Shown: positions 17,310 through 25,806 of the stretch, in pieces
Layout: each line of letters starts with the position of its first letter
How positions within the stretch are numbered: the first letter of the stretch is position 1
NCBI GenBank assembly: GCA_937915785.1
Contig: CALGGY010000050.1
Span: forward strand, 4,342-68,341
DNA length: 64,000 bases
Direction: 5' to 3'
DNA from: an uncultured Bacteroidales bacterium
Lineage (GTDB): Bacteria > Bacteroidota > Bacteroidia > Bacteroidales > P3
The notes under the pieces: generated by a model
Database searches by the model: none
Told to the model about the DNA's origin: nothing
What the model saw: the letters and a program-made list of their open reading frames with translations, nothing else
Program-made: the position numbers and the translations under genes

Positions 17310-17317
17310 CAAAGATA
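17310..17317 (-). promoter_or_regulatory. -7 promoter box (TATCTTTG) of the lolA-plsC-HAD-GH3 operon
   Basis: On the minus strand TATCTTTG is preceded by an A/T-rich stretch and followed by GCAAGTTG. It gives an expected leader of ~65 bases before ATG 17238. Confidence 0.75.
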
Positions 17318-17391
17318 CGATTTTTTTCTGTTATTTTGTGCAGAAACCTTTTGCTAAGTTATAATGTGTTGGTAGATTGTGTGTTGCGTTT

Positions 17392-18186
17392 CTACACCGC
17401 CACGTCGGCTTTGATATGTGGGTGCGGGTCGTAGCCGGAGAGGGTGAAATCCGGGTAGTCGAAGCTGAAAATGTCGTTTACATCGGGGTTTATCTCCATT
17501 TTAGGCAGAGGACGCGGCTCGCGCGTAAGTTGCAGTTTCACTTGTTCAAAATGGTTGCTGTAGATATGCGCGTCGCCGAAGGTGTGCACAAAATCGCCGT
17601 ACTGTAGTCCGCACACCTGCGCTATCATCATGGTGAGCAGGGCGTACGACGCTATGTTGAACGGCACTCCGAGGAAAATGTCGGCACTGCGCTGGTAGAG
17701 CTGGCACGATAGTTTGCCCTGCGCCACGTAGAACTGGAACAGTATGTGGCAGGGGGGCAGCGCCATTTTGTCGATGTCGGCCACGTTCCAAGCGCATACC
17801 AGCAGCCGTCGCGAGTCGGGGTTGGTTTTTATCTGCTCGATGAGTTGCGAAATTTGGTCGATGCTTCGGCCGTCGGGGGTTGCCCACGAGCGCCATTGCT
17901 TGCCGTACACGGGGCCGAGATTGCCTTCGGCGTCGGCCCACTCGTCCCAGATGGTAACACGGTTGTCGTGCAGGTACTGTATGTTGGTGTCGCCTTTCAG
18001 AAACCACAGCAGTTCGTATATTATCGAACGCAGGTGCAGTTTTTTTGTTGTCAGCAGCGGAAATCCTTGGTTGAGGTCGAACCTCATCTGGTAGCCGAAC
18101 ACGTTGCGGGTGCCCGTGCCGGTGCGGTCGTTCTTGTCCACACCGTTGTCCATCACATGTTTTAGCAGGTCGAGATATTGTTTCAT
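17392..18186 (-). CDS. thyA: Thymidylate synthase
   Basis: A 264-residue protein, exactly the usual ThyA length when started at ATG 18186 (MKQYLDLLKHVMDNG). It has DRTGTGTRNVFGYQMRFDL, the RRLLVCAWNVADI block and the catalytic Cys in LPPCHILFQF, then QRSADIFLGVPFNIASYALL and DAHIYSNHFEQ. It methylates dUMP to dTMP using methylene-THF. No dihydrofolate reductase gene follows, although thyA-folA pairs are common; downstream is the lolA promoter. The reading frame is open further upstream to 18459, but that part is not family-like. Confidence 0.97.
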   Translation of the reverse strand: MKQYLDLLKHVMDNGVDKNDRTGTGTRNVFGYQMRFDLNQGFPLLTTKKLHLRSIIYELLWFLKGDTNIQYLHDNRVTIWDEWADAEGNLGPVYGKQWRSWATPDGRSIDQISQLIEQIKTNPDSRRLLVCAWNVADIDKMALPPCHILFQFYVAQGKLSCQLYQRSADIFLGVPFNIASYALLTMMIAQVCGLQYGDFVHTFGDAHIYSNHFEQVKLQLTREPRPLPKMEINPDVNDIFSFDYPDFTLSGYDPHPHIKADVAV

Positions 18187-18299
18187 ATAGTTTCGTTGTA
18201 TGTAAATGTAACATCTAAAAACACGAAAAAAAAACGTATGTTCCTCTCTTGCTGTGTTTTTCGACGTCCGGAAATATAACAATAATTGTTTGCGAGTGA

Positions 18300-20573
18300 T
18301 TATTGCTTGTTTTTGATATATTCGTCGATGGCTTTGGCGGCTTTTTTGCCTGCGCCCATGGCCAGTATCACCGTTGCGGCACCGCTTACGGCGTCGCCGC
18401 CGGCGAATATGCCTTTGCGCGAGGTCTGGCCATTGTCGTCGGCTACGATGCAGTTCCACTTGTTGGTATCCAAGTTTGGTGTAGTGCTGGAAATGAGTGG
18501 GTTAGGCGATGTGCCGATGGATATTATCACCATATCGGCGTCGATGTCGAATTCGGAGCCTTGCACGGGCACGGGACGGCGGCGCCCCGAGTCGTCGGGC
18601 TGTCCAAGCTCCATGCGTATGCAGCGCACGGTGTGCACCCAGCCACGGTCGTCGCTGAGTATCTCCACAGGGTTGCACAGCAGGTCGAAATGTATGCCTT
18701 CCTCCTTGGCGTGGTGTACCTCTTCCACACGTGCCGGCAGTTCTTCCTCCGAGCGGCGATATACGATATGCACTTCGGCGCCAAGCCTCAGGGCGGTACG
18801 TGCGGCGTCCATGGCCACATTGCCGCCACCAACCACCACCACCCGCTTGCCAACGTAGTTGGGGGTGTCGTAACCGTCTTTGTACGAGAACAATAAGTTG
18901 TTTCGTGTGAGGAATTCGTTGGCTGATACCACTCCGCAGAGGTTCTCGCCGGGGATGTTCATAAAATTGGGCAGTCCCGCTCCCGAACCGATGAACACGG
19001 CATCGAACCCCTCGTGTTTCATCAGGTAGTCGATGGATACGGTGCGTCCCACCACCACATTGTTCTCGAACTTGGCGCCCAGCTTGCGTATGTTCTCTAT
19101 CTCGTGCCGCACCACGGTGTTCTTGGGCAGACGGAACGAGGGTATGCCGTACACCAGCACTCCGCCGAACTCGTGCAGGGCTTCGAAAATGGTTACATCG
19201 TAGCCCATGCCGAGCAGGTCTTTGGCGCATGTGATGCCCGATGGGCCGCTGCCCACAATGGCCACCTTGTGTCCGTTTTTGGTGGCGGGGTCGGCAAACT
19301 GCACATGGTTTTCGCGGGCGTAGTCGCCTACAAAACGTTCCAGCTTGCCTATGGCAACGGGTTCGAACCTCCGGCCCATCACGCATTTGCCCTCGCATTG
19401 GGTCTCCTGCGGGCATACACGTCCGCACACCGATGGCAGGGCCGAGTCTTGGTTTATTATCTGCGCCGCTTGGCCGAAATCGCCTTCGGCAATGGCTTTG
19501 ATGAAATAGGGGATTTTGATGTTCACGGGGCATCCTTCCACGCATTGCGGTTTTTTGCATTGCAGACAACGCTGGGCCTCGATTACAGCCTCGTCGGGAC
19601 TGTAGCCGAGACACACTTCGTCGAAATTGCGGGCGCGTACCAGCGGAGGCTGCTCGGCAATGGGCACACGTTTCGATTTGTCGCGGGTTTCTTCGGCAAC
19701 ACCTCCGATATGACAGGTGTGTCCTTCGGCTATTTCCTCAGCCTCAAGCTCTTTGCGTGTTTCGATGTTGTCGTACATAGCCTGACGTTTCATGGCGTTG
19801 TCGAAATCCACCAAAGCGCCGTCGAACTCGGGACCGTCCACGCAGGTGAACATCGTTTTTCCGCCAACGATAACACGGCAGGCGCCGCACATTCCGGTGC
19901 CGTCCACCATTATGGAATTGAGGCTTACCGTACATTTTATGTTGTTGGCTTTGGCCATGTTAGCCACAGCCCGCATCATCACCATTGGGCCTATGGCAAT
20001 AATTTCGTCGTAGTTTGCACCGTTGTTGATGTTTTGCTGCAAGACGTTGGTTACCAAGCCTTTGTATTGCGATGTGCCGTCGTCGGTGGCAACAAACAGG
20101 TTGCTCATCAGCGCAAGCTCCTTTTCGTAAACCAGCAGGCTGTGCGTTTTGGCGCCTATGATGCAGTCGGCGGTGATGCCGTGGTTGTGGAGCCATTTCA
20201 CCTGAGGGAATATGGGAGCTATGCCCACGCCTCCGCCGATGAATACGAACTTGTGTTTTTTCAGCTCGTCGATGGGGATGTTCACAAACTCGGAGCAGTG
20301 TCCGAGGGGTCCTACCACGTCGAGAAAACTGTCGCCGGCCTGAAAGCCGGCCATTTCGCGGGTTGAGGGGCCAACGGCTTTGAAAACCAGTACCACGGTG
20401 CCTTTTTCGGTGTCGTAGTCGCTGATGGTGAGGGGGATACGCTCGGAGTGCTCCATCATCTTTACGATAAGGAACTGTCCGGGCAGGGCCGATTTGGCGA
20501 TGCGTGGCGCAAGGACTTCGTACCGGTAGGTGCCGGTGGACAATTCTTTTCTTGACAATATTTTGTACATCAT
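18300..20573 (-). CDS. Fused Nfn-type NAD(P)H/ferredoxin flavoprotein (NfnA-NfnB; GltD-like)
   Basis: ~757 residues starting at ATG ATG 20573/20570 (MMYKILSRK); the frame is open ~16 codons further but not family-like. The N-terminal ~280 residues resemble the ferredoxin-NADP reductase-type subunit (FAD site RIPLTISD; [2Fe-2S] ligands in GMCGACRVIVGGKTMFTC). The C-terminal ~460 residues resemble GltD/NfnB: CLQCKKPQCVEGCPVNIKIP, VCGRVCPQETQCEGKCV, a GSGPSGITCAKDLLG FAD site and a VVGGGNVAMDAARTALRLGA NADPH site. In anaerobes such proteins bifurcate electrons between NADPH, NADH and ferredoxin; many databases name the fusion dihydroorotate dehydrogenase B/glutamate synthase. It lies 66 bases after the 7TM-HD gene. 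Confidence 0.9.
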   Translation of the reverse strand: MMYKILSRKELSTGTYRYEVLAPRIAKSALPGQFLIVKMMEHSERIPLTISDYDTEKGTVVLVFKAVGPSTREMAGFQAGDSFLDVVGPLGHCSEFVNIPIDELKKHKFVFIGGGVGIAPIFPQVKWLHNHGITADCIIGAKTHSLLVYEKELALMSNLFVATDDGTSQYKGLVTNVLQQNINNGANYDEIIAIGPMVMMRAVANMAKANNIKCTVSLNSIMVDGTGMCGACRVIVGGKTMFTCVDGPEFDGALVDFDNAMKRQAMYDNIETRKELEAEEIAEGHTCHIGGVAEETRDKSKRVPIAEQPPLVRARNFDEVCLGYSPDEAVIEAQRCLQCKKPQCVEGCPVNIKIPYFIKAIAEGDFGQAAQIINQDSALPSVCGRVCPQETQCEGKCVMGRRFEPVAIGKLERFVGDYARENHVQFADPATKNGHKVAIVGSGPSGITCAKDLLGMGYDVTIFEALHEFGGVLVYGIPSFRLPKNTVVRHEIENIRKLGAKFENNVVVGRTVSIDYLMKHEGFDAVFIGSGAGLPNFMNIPGENLCGVVSANEFLTRNNLLFSYKDGYDTPNYVGKRVVVVGGGNVAMDAARTALRLGAEVHIVYRRSEEELPARVEEVHHAKEEGIHFDLLCNPVEILSDDRGWVHTVRCIRMELGQPDDSGRRRPVPVQGSEFDIDADMVIISIGTSPNPLISSTTPNLDTNKWNCIVADDNGQTSRKGIFAGGDAVSGAATVILAMGAGKKAAKAIDEYIKNKQ

Positions 20574-20639
20574 GGCGGTATGTTTTGTCTCCTCACCGCG
20601 TTGGCCAAACGCCTTGGGCAATGTGGAGTGTGGTGTCGG

Positions 20640-22664
20640 TCATTGTTTTTTCGGTGTTTCAACAACGGGATATTCCACGCGGACGTGGTATATGCTTACC
20701 ATCCGTTTTTTCAGCAGCTGTTTTATGGTTGTGATGTCGCGGAACGTGATGTTGCAGTTGGAGAGCTGGTCGTCGGCTATTTTGCCGTCGATGACGCTGT
20801 CGATGATTTTGGAGATGTTTTCTTCGTTGTGCACTTTGAGGCTGTGCACGGCGGCCTCCACGGAGTCCACCAGCATCACCACGGCGGTTTCGCGCGAGTA
20901 GGGACGAGGACCGGCGTACATGAAGTCGGCTTCGTCGATGGGGGAGTCGGGATAGTCGTTGCGCTGCTTGTTGTAGAAATAGCCCACTTTGCTGGTTCCG
21001 TGGTGGGTGCGGATAAAATCCACTATCACCTCGGGCAGGTGGTATTTCTTTTTTGCCAACTGCACGCCGTTTGTGACGTGCTGTATTATAATCTGTGCGC
21101 TTTCGGTGTTGGAGAAGTCGTTGAGGGGGTTGTATTCGGATGTCTGGTTTTCGGTGAAAAACTGCGGGTTTTCGGTTTTGCCGATGTCGTGGTACAGCGC
21201 TCCCACTTTGGCAAGGAGCGCGTTGCCGCCGATTTCGTGGATCAGGTCTTCGGAGATGTTGCTCACCTGTACGGCGTGCTGGAAAGTGCCAGGGGCTTTG
21301 TCGGCAAGGTCGTGAAGGGCTTTGTTGTTGGTGCTCGAAAGCTCTATCAGCGTAAGCCGTGTGATGAATCCGAAAGTGCGCTCGAAGATGTATATCAGCG
21401 GGTAGGCCAACAATGTGAGCAGGGCATTGACAAAGAACACAAGAAAACGAGTGGCGTTGATGTTTGCAAGGCTTGTGTCCTGCGATAGCATTCCTGCGAT
21501 GTAAACCAATGAGTACGAGGCAAAAATCGATAGGCTGGCGATGAAAAACATTGAGCGGTGCTCGAAATTTCGGACGCTGATTATGGACACCATTCCGGCT
21601 ATGATTTGGTAATAGATGAATTCGTAACTATTTGGAACCCAAGAGGCTAAGATTAGCACGTTGGCCAGATGGATGTACAGTGCCACGCGAATGTCGAAGA
21701 ACACGCGCATCAGTATGGGGGCTATGCACAGTGGCACAAGCAGTGTCCAGTCGGGATTAACACGCACTATCATGGAGGTCATCACGGCCATCAGCAGTAT
21801 CACTATCAGCACAAAGGTTACTTTTTTGTTGTCGCGCAGCAGTGGATGGTGTATCAACCTGAGGAATAGGAACAAGGTGGTGAGGGCTATGATGGTGAGC
21901 AGAAACTGGCCGAGGTTGTGGTTGAAAAGTGAGTAACTGTCGGATATCAGCTGCTGTTCCTCGTAGTTTAGCGATGCTATGATGCGTGCTTTTTCGGGGG
22001 TTATGAATTCGCCTTTGGAGATGATGAGCTCGCCGGCGGACACCATGCCCTGCGTGGTGGTTACCTGCGCCAGCATCGACTCCTGTTCCAGACGTGTGCG
22101 GGCGGGGTCGAAAACGATGTTGGGATGTATGATGTTGGCCACCGCTTGTGCGGCAATGGTGTCGGAGAGTTGTTTTGAGATGGTGTCAACGCATTGTGGC
22201 ACAGTGAGGTAGCTTTGTGCCGATGCCTCTGTGCCGATGTTTCCGGAAAGGAGCACTATTTTTCTGCCGTCGATGTTTTCGGAGTCTGGAATTTCTATTA
22301 TTCCCTTTTTGTAAGCGGCAGACAGATAGTGTTTTATCTGTTTCGCATAGTCGGGATTCAGGTTCTGTTTGTCTATCTGCGAAAGGGTTTTGTCCATGGC
22401 CGAGGAGTCGGTGCGGAAGAAAAGCAGGCCGGAGTTTTTGGCGTTCTGCCGTTCGGCCTCCACTTCCTCGTCGGATTTCATTATGGGGAAATCGTACGGG
22501 GCATACAGGTCGCTGCCCCGCCAGAAACCGTTTACGGCAAAGTCGTAGCTGTCGCTCTCGTCTTTTGGGAACACCAGCAGTATAAGCAGCGCAGTGGCAA
22601 CGATGGCCGCTATTTTGTATGCCAACGACAGGTGCGAAAGTATTTTTGCAAACAGGGCTTTCAT
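20640..22664 (-). CDS. 7TM-HD (HDIG) membrane phosphohydrolase, PgpH-like
   Basis: A 674-residue protein. One N-terminal membrane helix (AYKIAAIVATALLILLVFP) is followed by a ~240-residue extracytoplasmic region (7TMR-HDED type), a cluster of about seven membrane helices, and a cytoplasmic HD domain with HAVQVSNI, LYHDIGKTENP, the late RTHHGTSKVGYF and MLVDSVEAA. In Firmicutes this architecture is PgpH, a c-di-AMP phosphodiesterase, and that is the likely activity by homology. It starts 12 bases after the GroES-like gene and precedes the Nfn-type gene. Confidence 0.9.
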   Translation of the reverse strand: MKALFAKILSHLSLAYKIAAIVATALLILLVFPKDESDSYDFAVNGFWRGSDLYAPYDFPIMKSDEEVEAERQNAKNSGLLFFRTDSSAMDKTLSQIDKQNLNPDYAKQIKHYLSAAYKKGIIEIPDSENIDGRKIVLLSGNIGTEASAQSYLTVPQCVDTISKQLSDTIAAQAVANIIHPNIVFDPARTRLEQESMLAQVTTTQGMVSAGELIISKGEFITPEKARIIASLNYEEQQLISDSYSLFNHNLGQFLLTIIALTTLFLFLRLIHHPLLRDNKKVTFVLIVILLMAVMTSMIVRVNPDWTLLVPLCIAPILMRVFFDIRVALYIHLANVLILASWVPNSYEFIYYQIIAGMVSIISVRNFEHRSMFFIASLSIFASYSLVYIAGMLSQDTSLANINATRFLVFFVNALLTLLAYPLIYIFERTFGFITRLTLIELSSTNNKALHDLADKAPGTFQHAVQVSNISEDLIHEIGGNALLAKVGALYHDIGKTENPQFFTENQTSEYNPLNDFSNTESAQIIIQHVTNGVQLAKKKYHLPEVIVDFIRTHHGTSKVGYFYNKQRNDYPDSPIDEADFMYAGPRPYSRETAVVMLVDSVEAAVHSLKVHNEENISKIIDSVIDGKIADDQLSNCNITFRDITTIKQLLKKRMVSIYHVRVEYPVVETPKKQ

Positions 22665-22676
22665 CGGTTGTGTGGG

Positions 22677-23030
22677 TTAATAATCCTCGCGTTCTACCAA
22701 GAGTATGGCATTTTGCGGTATGATAACGTATTTTTCGCCGTTATATTTTATTTCGGTGGCGGCTTTTTGCAGAAAAATTGCGAGGTCGCCGGGTTTTACC
22801 TGCAGAGGCAAGTAGCTGATTTCCTTGTGTTGCGGGTTCCACGACTCGTCGGGGTCGTCGGAAGTTGGCAGGGGGTAGCCCGGACCGCATTTCAGCACGT
22901 AGCCCGATTGCACGGTCTCCTTTGTTTGATACCCAGCGGGGAGGTATAGCCCCGATTTTGTCTTTTCGGCGGCGTCGGCGGGTTTTATCAGCACCCGGTC
23001 GCCTATCACTATCAGTTTGTCTATGTTCAT
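22677..23030 (-). CDS. GroES-family co-chaperone-like protein
   Basis: 117 residues with the GroES fold pattern: VIGDRVLIKPADAAEKTKSGLYLP at the start, a mobile-loop region (KETVQSGYVLKCGPG), KPGDLAIF, and the end strand NGEKYVIIPQNAILLVE. It is longer than GroES (~97) through an insert LPTSDDPDESWNPQHK between strands. No groEL follows. Such orphan GroES-like genes recur in Bacteroidetes and their client is unknown. It is the first gene of a likely operon with the 7TM-HD protein. Confidence 0.88.
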   Translation of the reverse strand: MNIDKLIVIGDRVLIKPADAAEKTKSGLYLPAGYQTKETVQSGYVLKCGPGYPLPTSDDPDESWNPQHKEISYLPLQVKPGDLAIFLQKAATEIKYNGEKYVIIPQNAILLVEREDY

Positions 23031-23050
23031 GGCGTTTCTTTTTGTCCCCA

Positions 23051-23261
23051 GACTGCGCTTCGCTTGTCAGGGGTTAATGGAATGTAGTGCCTTCGGCACA
23101 TGATTTCGTATCCGGACTGAGGGTGTCCCCCGACTGCGCTTCGATTGTCATGGGTTGATATCCAGACTGCGTGCTGTGGTAGTCCCCGGAGTGTGTGCTG
23201 TGGTAGTTCCCCGACTGCGCTTAGCTTGTCAGGGGTTAATAGAATGTAGTGCCTTCGGCAC
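23051..23261. repeat. Intergenic direct repeats (49 bp, two copies plus a partial)
   Basis: Copy 1 (23051-23099) and copy 2 (23213-23261) begin GACTGCGCTT and end GTGCCTTCGGCAC; they match at 47 of 49 positions. A partial copy (23132-23160) lies between them, and a shorter GTGCTGTGGTAGT repeat fills the rest. The whole 317-base gap 23031-23347 is made of this material and holds no gene. It lies directly upstream of the GroES-like gene, so its promoter must be within or beyond the repeat. Confidence 0.9.
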
Positions 23262-23347
23262 TGGGTGGAATTGTTGGTTTTTATGTTGTTGAGGTGGGAC
23301 ATTTGTGCAGTGGGGTGGTGTTGAAGGGCGTTTGTGTTCTGTTGGTT

Positions 23348-24166
23348 TTATTTGGTGATGACGACTTTGCCGAGTTTGGAGCCTTTCCATCCGGTTTGCA
23401 CTATGTGGGTGCGGTTCGCCAGGGTGTCCATTTCGATGTGTGTGTGTCCGCTTACGATAAGGTCGATGCCATCCACTTGGTTGGCGAGGATTGGGTCGCA
23501 CATAGGTCGCCCTGGTTCGGGGCGGAAACCGAGGTGCGAGAGGCAGATGATAAGGTCGCAATGTTGTTGTTTGAGCAGTTTCACCATGTTTTTCGACACT
23601 TCTACAGGGTCCAAATAGCGTGTGCGCTGCACGGTGGAAGTGAAAGTGAGTCCGTTAAGGCTGGTGGTTAGTCCAAAAATGCCCACTTTAACTCCTTGTC
23701 GTTCAACGATTATGTATTTTTTTACCACTTTCTCCAATTCCGGGCAGCCGGGAAACTGGTAGTTGGCGCAGACTATGGGGAACTTGGCTTTTTTCAGCTT
23801 TGCCGCAAGACTGTCGAGTCCGTTGTCGAACTCGTGGTTGCCGAGGGTTGCGGCGTCGTAGCACATCAGGTTCATCATCTCTATCTCCACATCGCCGCCA
23901 AAGAGGTTGAAATAGGGGGTGCCTTGCATGAAGTCGCCGGCGTCGAGAAGTAGCACAATGCTGTCGCGCTGGCGGGTGTCGCAGATGGCTTTGTAGCGGC
24001 GCAGAATCCCGCCAAGGGTGTCGGTTTTGGACACGTATGGCTCTATCTGGCTGTGGGTGTCGTTGGTGTGGAGTATGGTTACTGAATAGTGCTTGGTACT
24101 TTTGCAGGCGGCGAAAAGTGCAAGGGCGATGACTGCTATTGTTATTAGTAATGTTTTGGTTTTCAT
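23348..24166 (-). CDS. 5'-nucleotidase, metallophosphatase half (lipoprotein)
   Basis: A 272-residue protein with a lipoprotein signal (IALALFAACKSTKH) and the full calcineurin-like metal set: ILHTNDTHSQ, LLDAGDFMQG, LGNHEFDNG, ICLSHLG and VSGHTHIEMD. It equals the N-terminal half of UshA-type 5'-nucleotidases. The substrate-binding C-terminal half is encoded by a separate gene located 7 bases upstream in the same transcript. Expected site: envelope, hydrolysing nucleotides. The split is seen elsewhere in Bacteroidetes. Confidence 0.93.
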   Translation of the reverse strand: MKTKTLLITIAVIALALFAACKSTKHYSVTILHTNDTHSQIEPYVSKTDTLGGILRRYKAICDTRQRDSIVLLLDAGDFMQGTPYFNLFGGDVEIEMMNLMCYDAATLGNHEFDNGLDSLAAKLKKAKFPIVCANYQFPGCPELEKVVKKYIIVERQGVKVGIFGLTTSLNGLTFTSTVQRTRYLDPVEVSKNMVKLLKQQHCDLIICLSHLGFRPEPGRPMCDPILANQVDGIDLIVSGHTHIEMDTLANRTHIVQTGWKGSKLGKVVITK

Positions 24167-24173
24167 AAGTTTA

Positions 24174-24923
24174 CTATTTTATCGTCACCCGGTTGTCTTT
24201 TGTTCCACGCAATTTCTCTTCGTTGCTGAAAAAATCAATTATCCTTTTGCGGAAAGGTTCGGTTTCGGTGATGAGGTTTTTGGTCTCCACGTTTTCCAGA
24301 ATTTTGTCGCCGCCGTTTTCAATGAAATTGATTGTGGCCATGCGGTAGGTGCGGTTGTCCTCGATGGGCTTGCCGCCAACGGTAACGGATTCAACAGCGC
24401 CGTTGGTGTACACAATTTGAGCGTTTTGTATCGGCTGAACGTTTTCGAGTTTTCGCAAGTTGTTGAAAAACATTTTTCTGAGTTCGCTGCCTTTTATCTC
24501 TATCACCACAATGGTGTTGTTGTCGAAAGGCAGTACGCTGAACAGTTTTCCGATGGTTATGGGGCCGGCGGTAATGGGTTCGCGTATGCCGCCGAAGTTG
24601 AGCATGGCAAGGTCGAGCGGGTGTCCGTCGAGGTTGTGCGAAAGGGCGTCGCCGTATTGGAAAAGAGCGGCGGTGAGGATGTTGGCGAGGGTGCCTTGCG
24701 GAGCTTCGTTGCCGAGGTCGTTGAGGGCTTGGGCCACCACATCGTTGAAATACAGGTTGTAGAGCAACCGCACACTGTCGTGATAGCGTGTGATGTGGCT
24801 ATCTTCGGTGGGGTCGAAACTTTTGTCGAGGGGTATCAGCTGCGACTGGTGTTTTTGTGCCGCGACACTGCCCGAAAACAATACGGTCAAGCCTAATAGA
24901 ATGATTGTCAGCGTTTTTTTCAT
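24174..24923 (-). CDS. 5'-nucleotidase, C-terminal (substrate-binding) half
   Basis: About 249 residues from ATG 24923 (MKKTLTIILLGLTVLFSGS, signal peptide); the frame is open 9 codons further but the basic start fits the signal. It has the UshA C-domain pattern: ADILTAALFQYGDALSHN-like region, NFGGIREPITAGPITIGKLF, LPFDNNTIVVIEIKGSELR and YRMATINFIENGGDKIL. It is transcribed before the metallophosphatase half, the reverse of the order in a single-chain enzyme. The two proteins presumably assemble in the periplasm. Confidence 0.92.
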   Translation of the reverse strand: MKKTLTIILLGLTVLFSGSVAAQKHQSQLIPLDKSFDPTEDSHITRYHDSVRLLYNLYFNDVVAQALNDLGNEAPQGTLANILTAALFQYGDALSHNLDGHPLDLAMLNFGGIREPITAGPITIGKLFSVLPFDNNTIVVIEIKGSELRKMFFNNLRKLENVQPIQNAQIVYTNGAVESVTVGGKPIEDNRTYRMATINFIENGGDKILENVETKNLITETEPFRKRIIDFFSNEEKLRGTKDNRVTIK

Positions 24924-24947
24924 TGGATTGAGGTGTTTTGATACCTG

Positions 24948-24955
24948 CAAATTTA
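24948..24955 (-). promoter_or_regulatory. -7 promoter box (TAAATTTG) of the split 5'-nucleotidase operon
   Basis: TAAATTTG on the minus strand, 24 bases before ATG 24923, matches TAnnTTTG. The spacer to the upstream gene (24956-25096) shows nothing else. Confidence 0.65.
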
Positions 24956-25096
24956 CAAAAAAAATTGATATTTGTTTGTCGGATTGTGGGAAGAATTGAA
25001 TGTTGGGTGGTGTTCAGTCTGCTGTTGCCCCTGCTGGGCTTTTTCTGATACGCGGCACGCCACGTCCTTGTATCTGCAATTATCAAATTTCAATTT

Positions 25097-25714
25097 CTAA
25101 CTTTTTATCGGGTATGTCTCGCGAATTATCTCAATTTCACCGTTGCTGCAGTCCACCACGGTGGAAGGGGTGTCGTTGCCGATGCCGCCGTCGATGACGC
25201 AGTCCACTTTTTTGTCGAACAGGTCGTAGATGAGTTCGGGGTCGGTGAGGTATTCCGTTTCTTGGTCCTGATTTTCGAGCCTTACCGAGGTGGATATTAG
25301 CGGTTCGCCGAGATCCTCCACGATGGCGCGGCAGATGTTGTTGCCGGGCACCCTAAGGCCTATGGTTTTGTTGGGATTCTGGTAGTTGCGCGGCACGTTG
25401 CTACTGGCCTGCATCACGAAAGTGTAGGGGCCTGGCAGGTTGTTTTTCAGAAGCAAGAAAAGGTCTTTGTCCATGGGCCGGGTGTATTCCGACAGCTGGC
25501 TCATGCTGGCGCACACCAGCGAGAATTTGGCTTTGGCCAGCTGGAAACCCTTCAGTCGGGCCATCCGCTCCACCGTTTTTTTGTGGCTCATGCTGCAGCC
25601 AAAGGCGTAGAGCGTGTCGGTGGGGTAGATGATAAGTCCACCGTTGCGCAAAATGTCGCCTATCTTGCGGATTTCGTTGGTATTGGGATTTTGCGGATAA
25701 ATCTTGGTTATCAT
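25097..25714 (-). CDS. L-threonylcarbamoyladenylate synthase-like (TsaC/YciO/YrdC family)
   Basis: A 205-residue single-domain protein of the Sua5/YciO/YrdC family: the N-terminal GGLIIYPTDTLYAFGCSM, KAKFSLVCASMSQLSEYT, LPGPYTFVM, KTIGLRVPGNNICRAIV and PLISTSVRLEN. TsaC makes threonylcarbamoyl-AMP for tRNA t6A37. The C-terminal Sua5 domain is missing, and the residues around KAKFSL differ from the usual KPLSV set, so a YciO-type paralogue of unknown role is possible. It is downstream of the BatA-like gene, separated by a heptamer array. Confidence 0.85.
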   Translation of the reverse strand: MITKIYPQNPNTNEIRKIGDILRNGGLIIYPTDTLYAFGCSMSHKKTVERMARLKGFQLAKAKFSLVCASMSQLSEYTRPMDKDLFLLLKNNLPGPYTFVMQASSNVPRNYQNPNKTIGLRVPGNNICRAIVEDLGEPLISTSVRLENQDQETEYLTDPELIYDLFDKKVDCVIDGGIGNDTPSTVVDCSNGEIEIIRETYPIKS

Positions 25715-25761
25715 TTTTTTTGTAATTTGTAATTAGAAGTTAAGAAGTTGAGAATCTGAAC

Positions 25762-25803
25762 TGTACATTGTACATTGTACATTGTATATTGTACATTGCA
25801 TAT
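25762..25803. repeat. Heptamer tandem array, six units of TGTACAT
   Basis: Six consecutive 7-bp units (consensus TGTACAT; units 4 and 6 have single or double changes), located 3 bases past the stop of the BatA-like gene and 47 bases before the tsaC-like start. No spacers, so not CRISPR. TGTACA is itself palindromic. Confidence 0.9.
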
Positions 25804-25806
25804 TGT

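Noticed and set aside
17392..18459. 355-residue form of ThyA
   Set aside because: The extra N-terminal residues come from non-family, frame-open sequence; ATG 18186 gives the exact family length of 264.
19350..19375. tRNA-like GGTTCGAACC
   Set aside because: It lies within the Nfn-type coding sequence (reading RRFEPVAIG) and no acceptor or anticodon stem surrounds it.
25762..25803. CRISPR-like repeat
   Set aside because: Units are 7 bp and contiguous with no spacers, and no cas gene is nearby.
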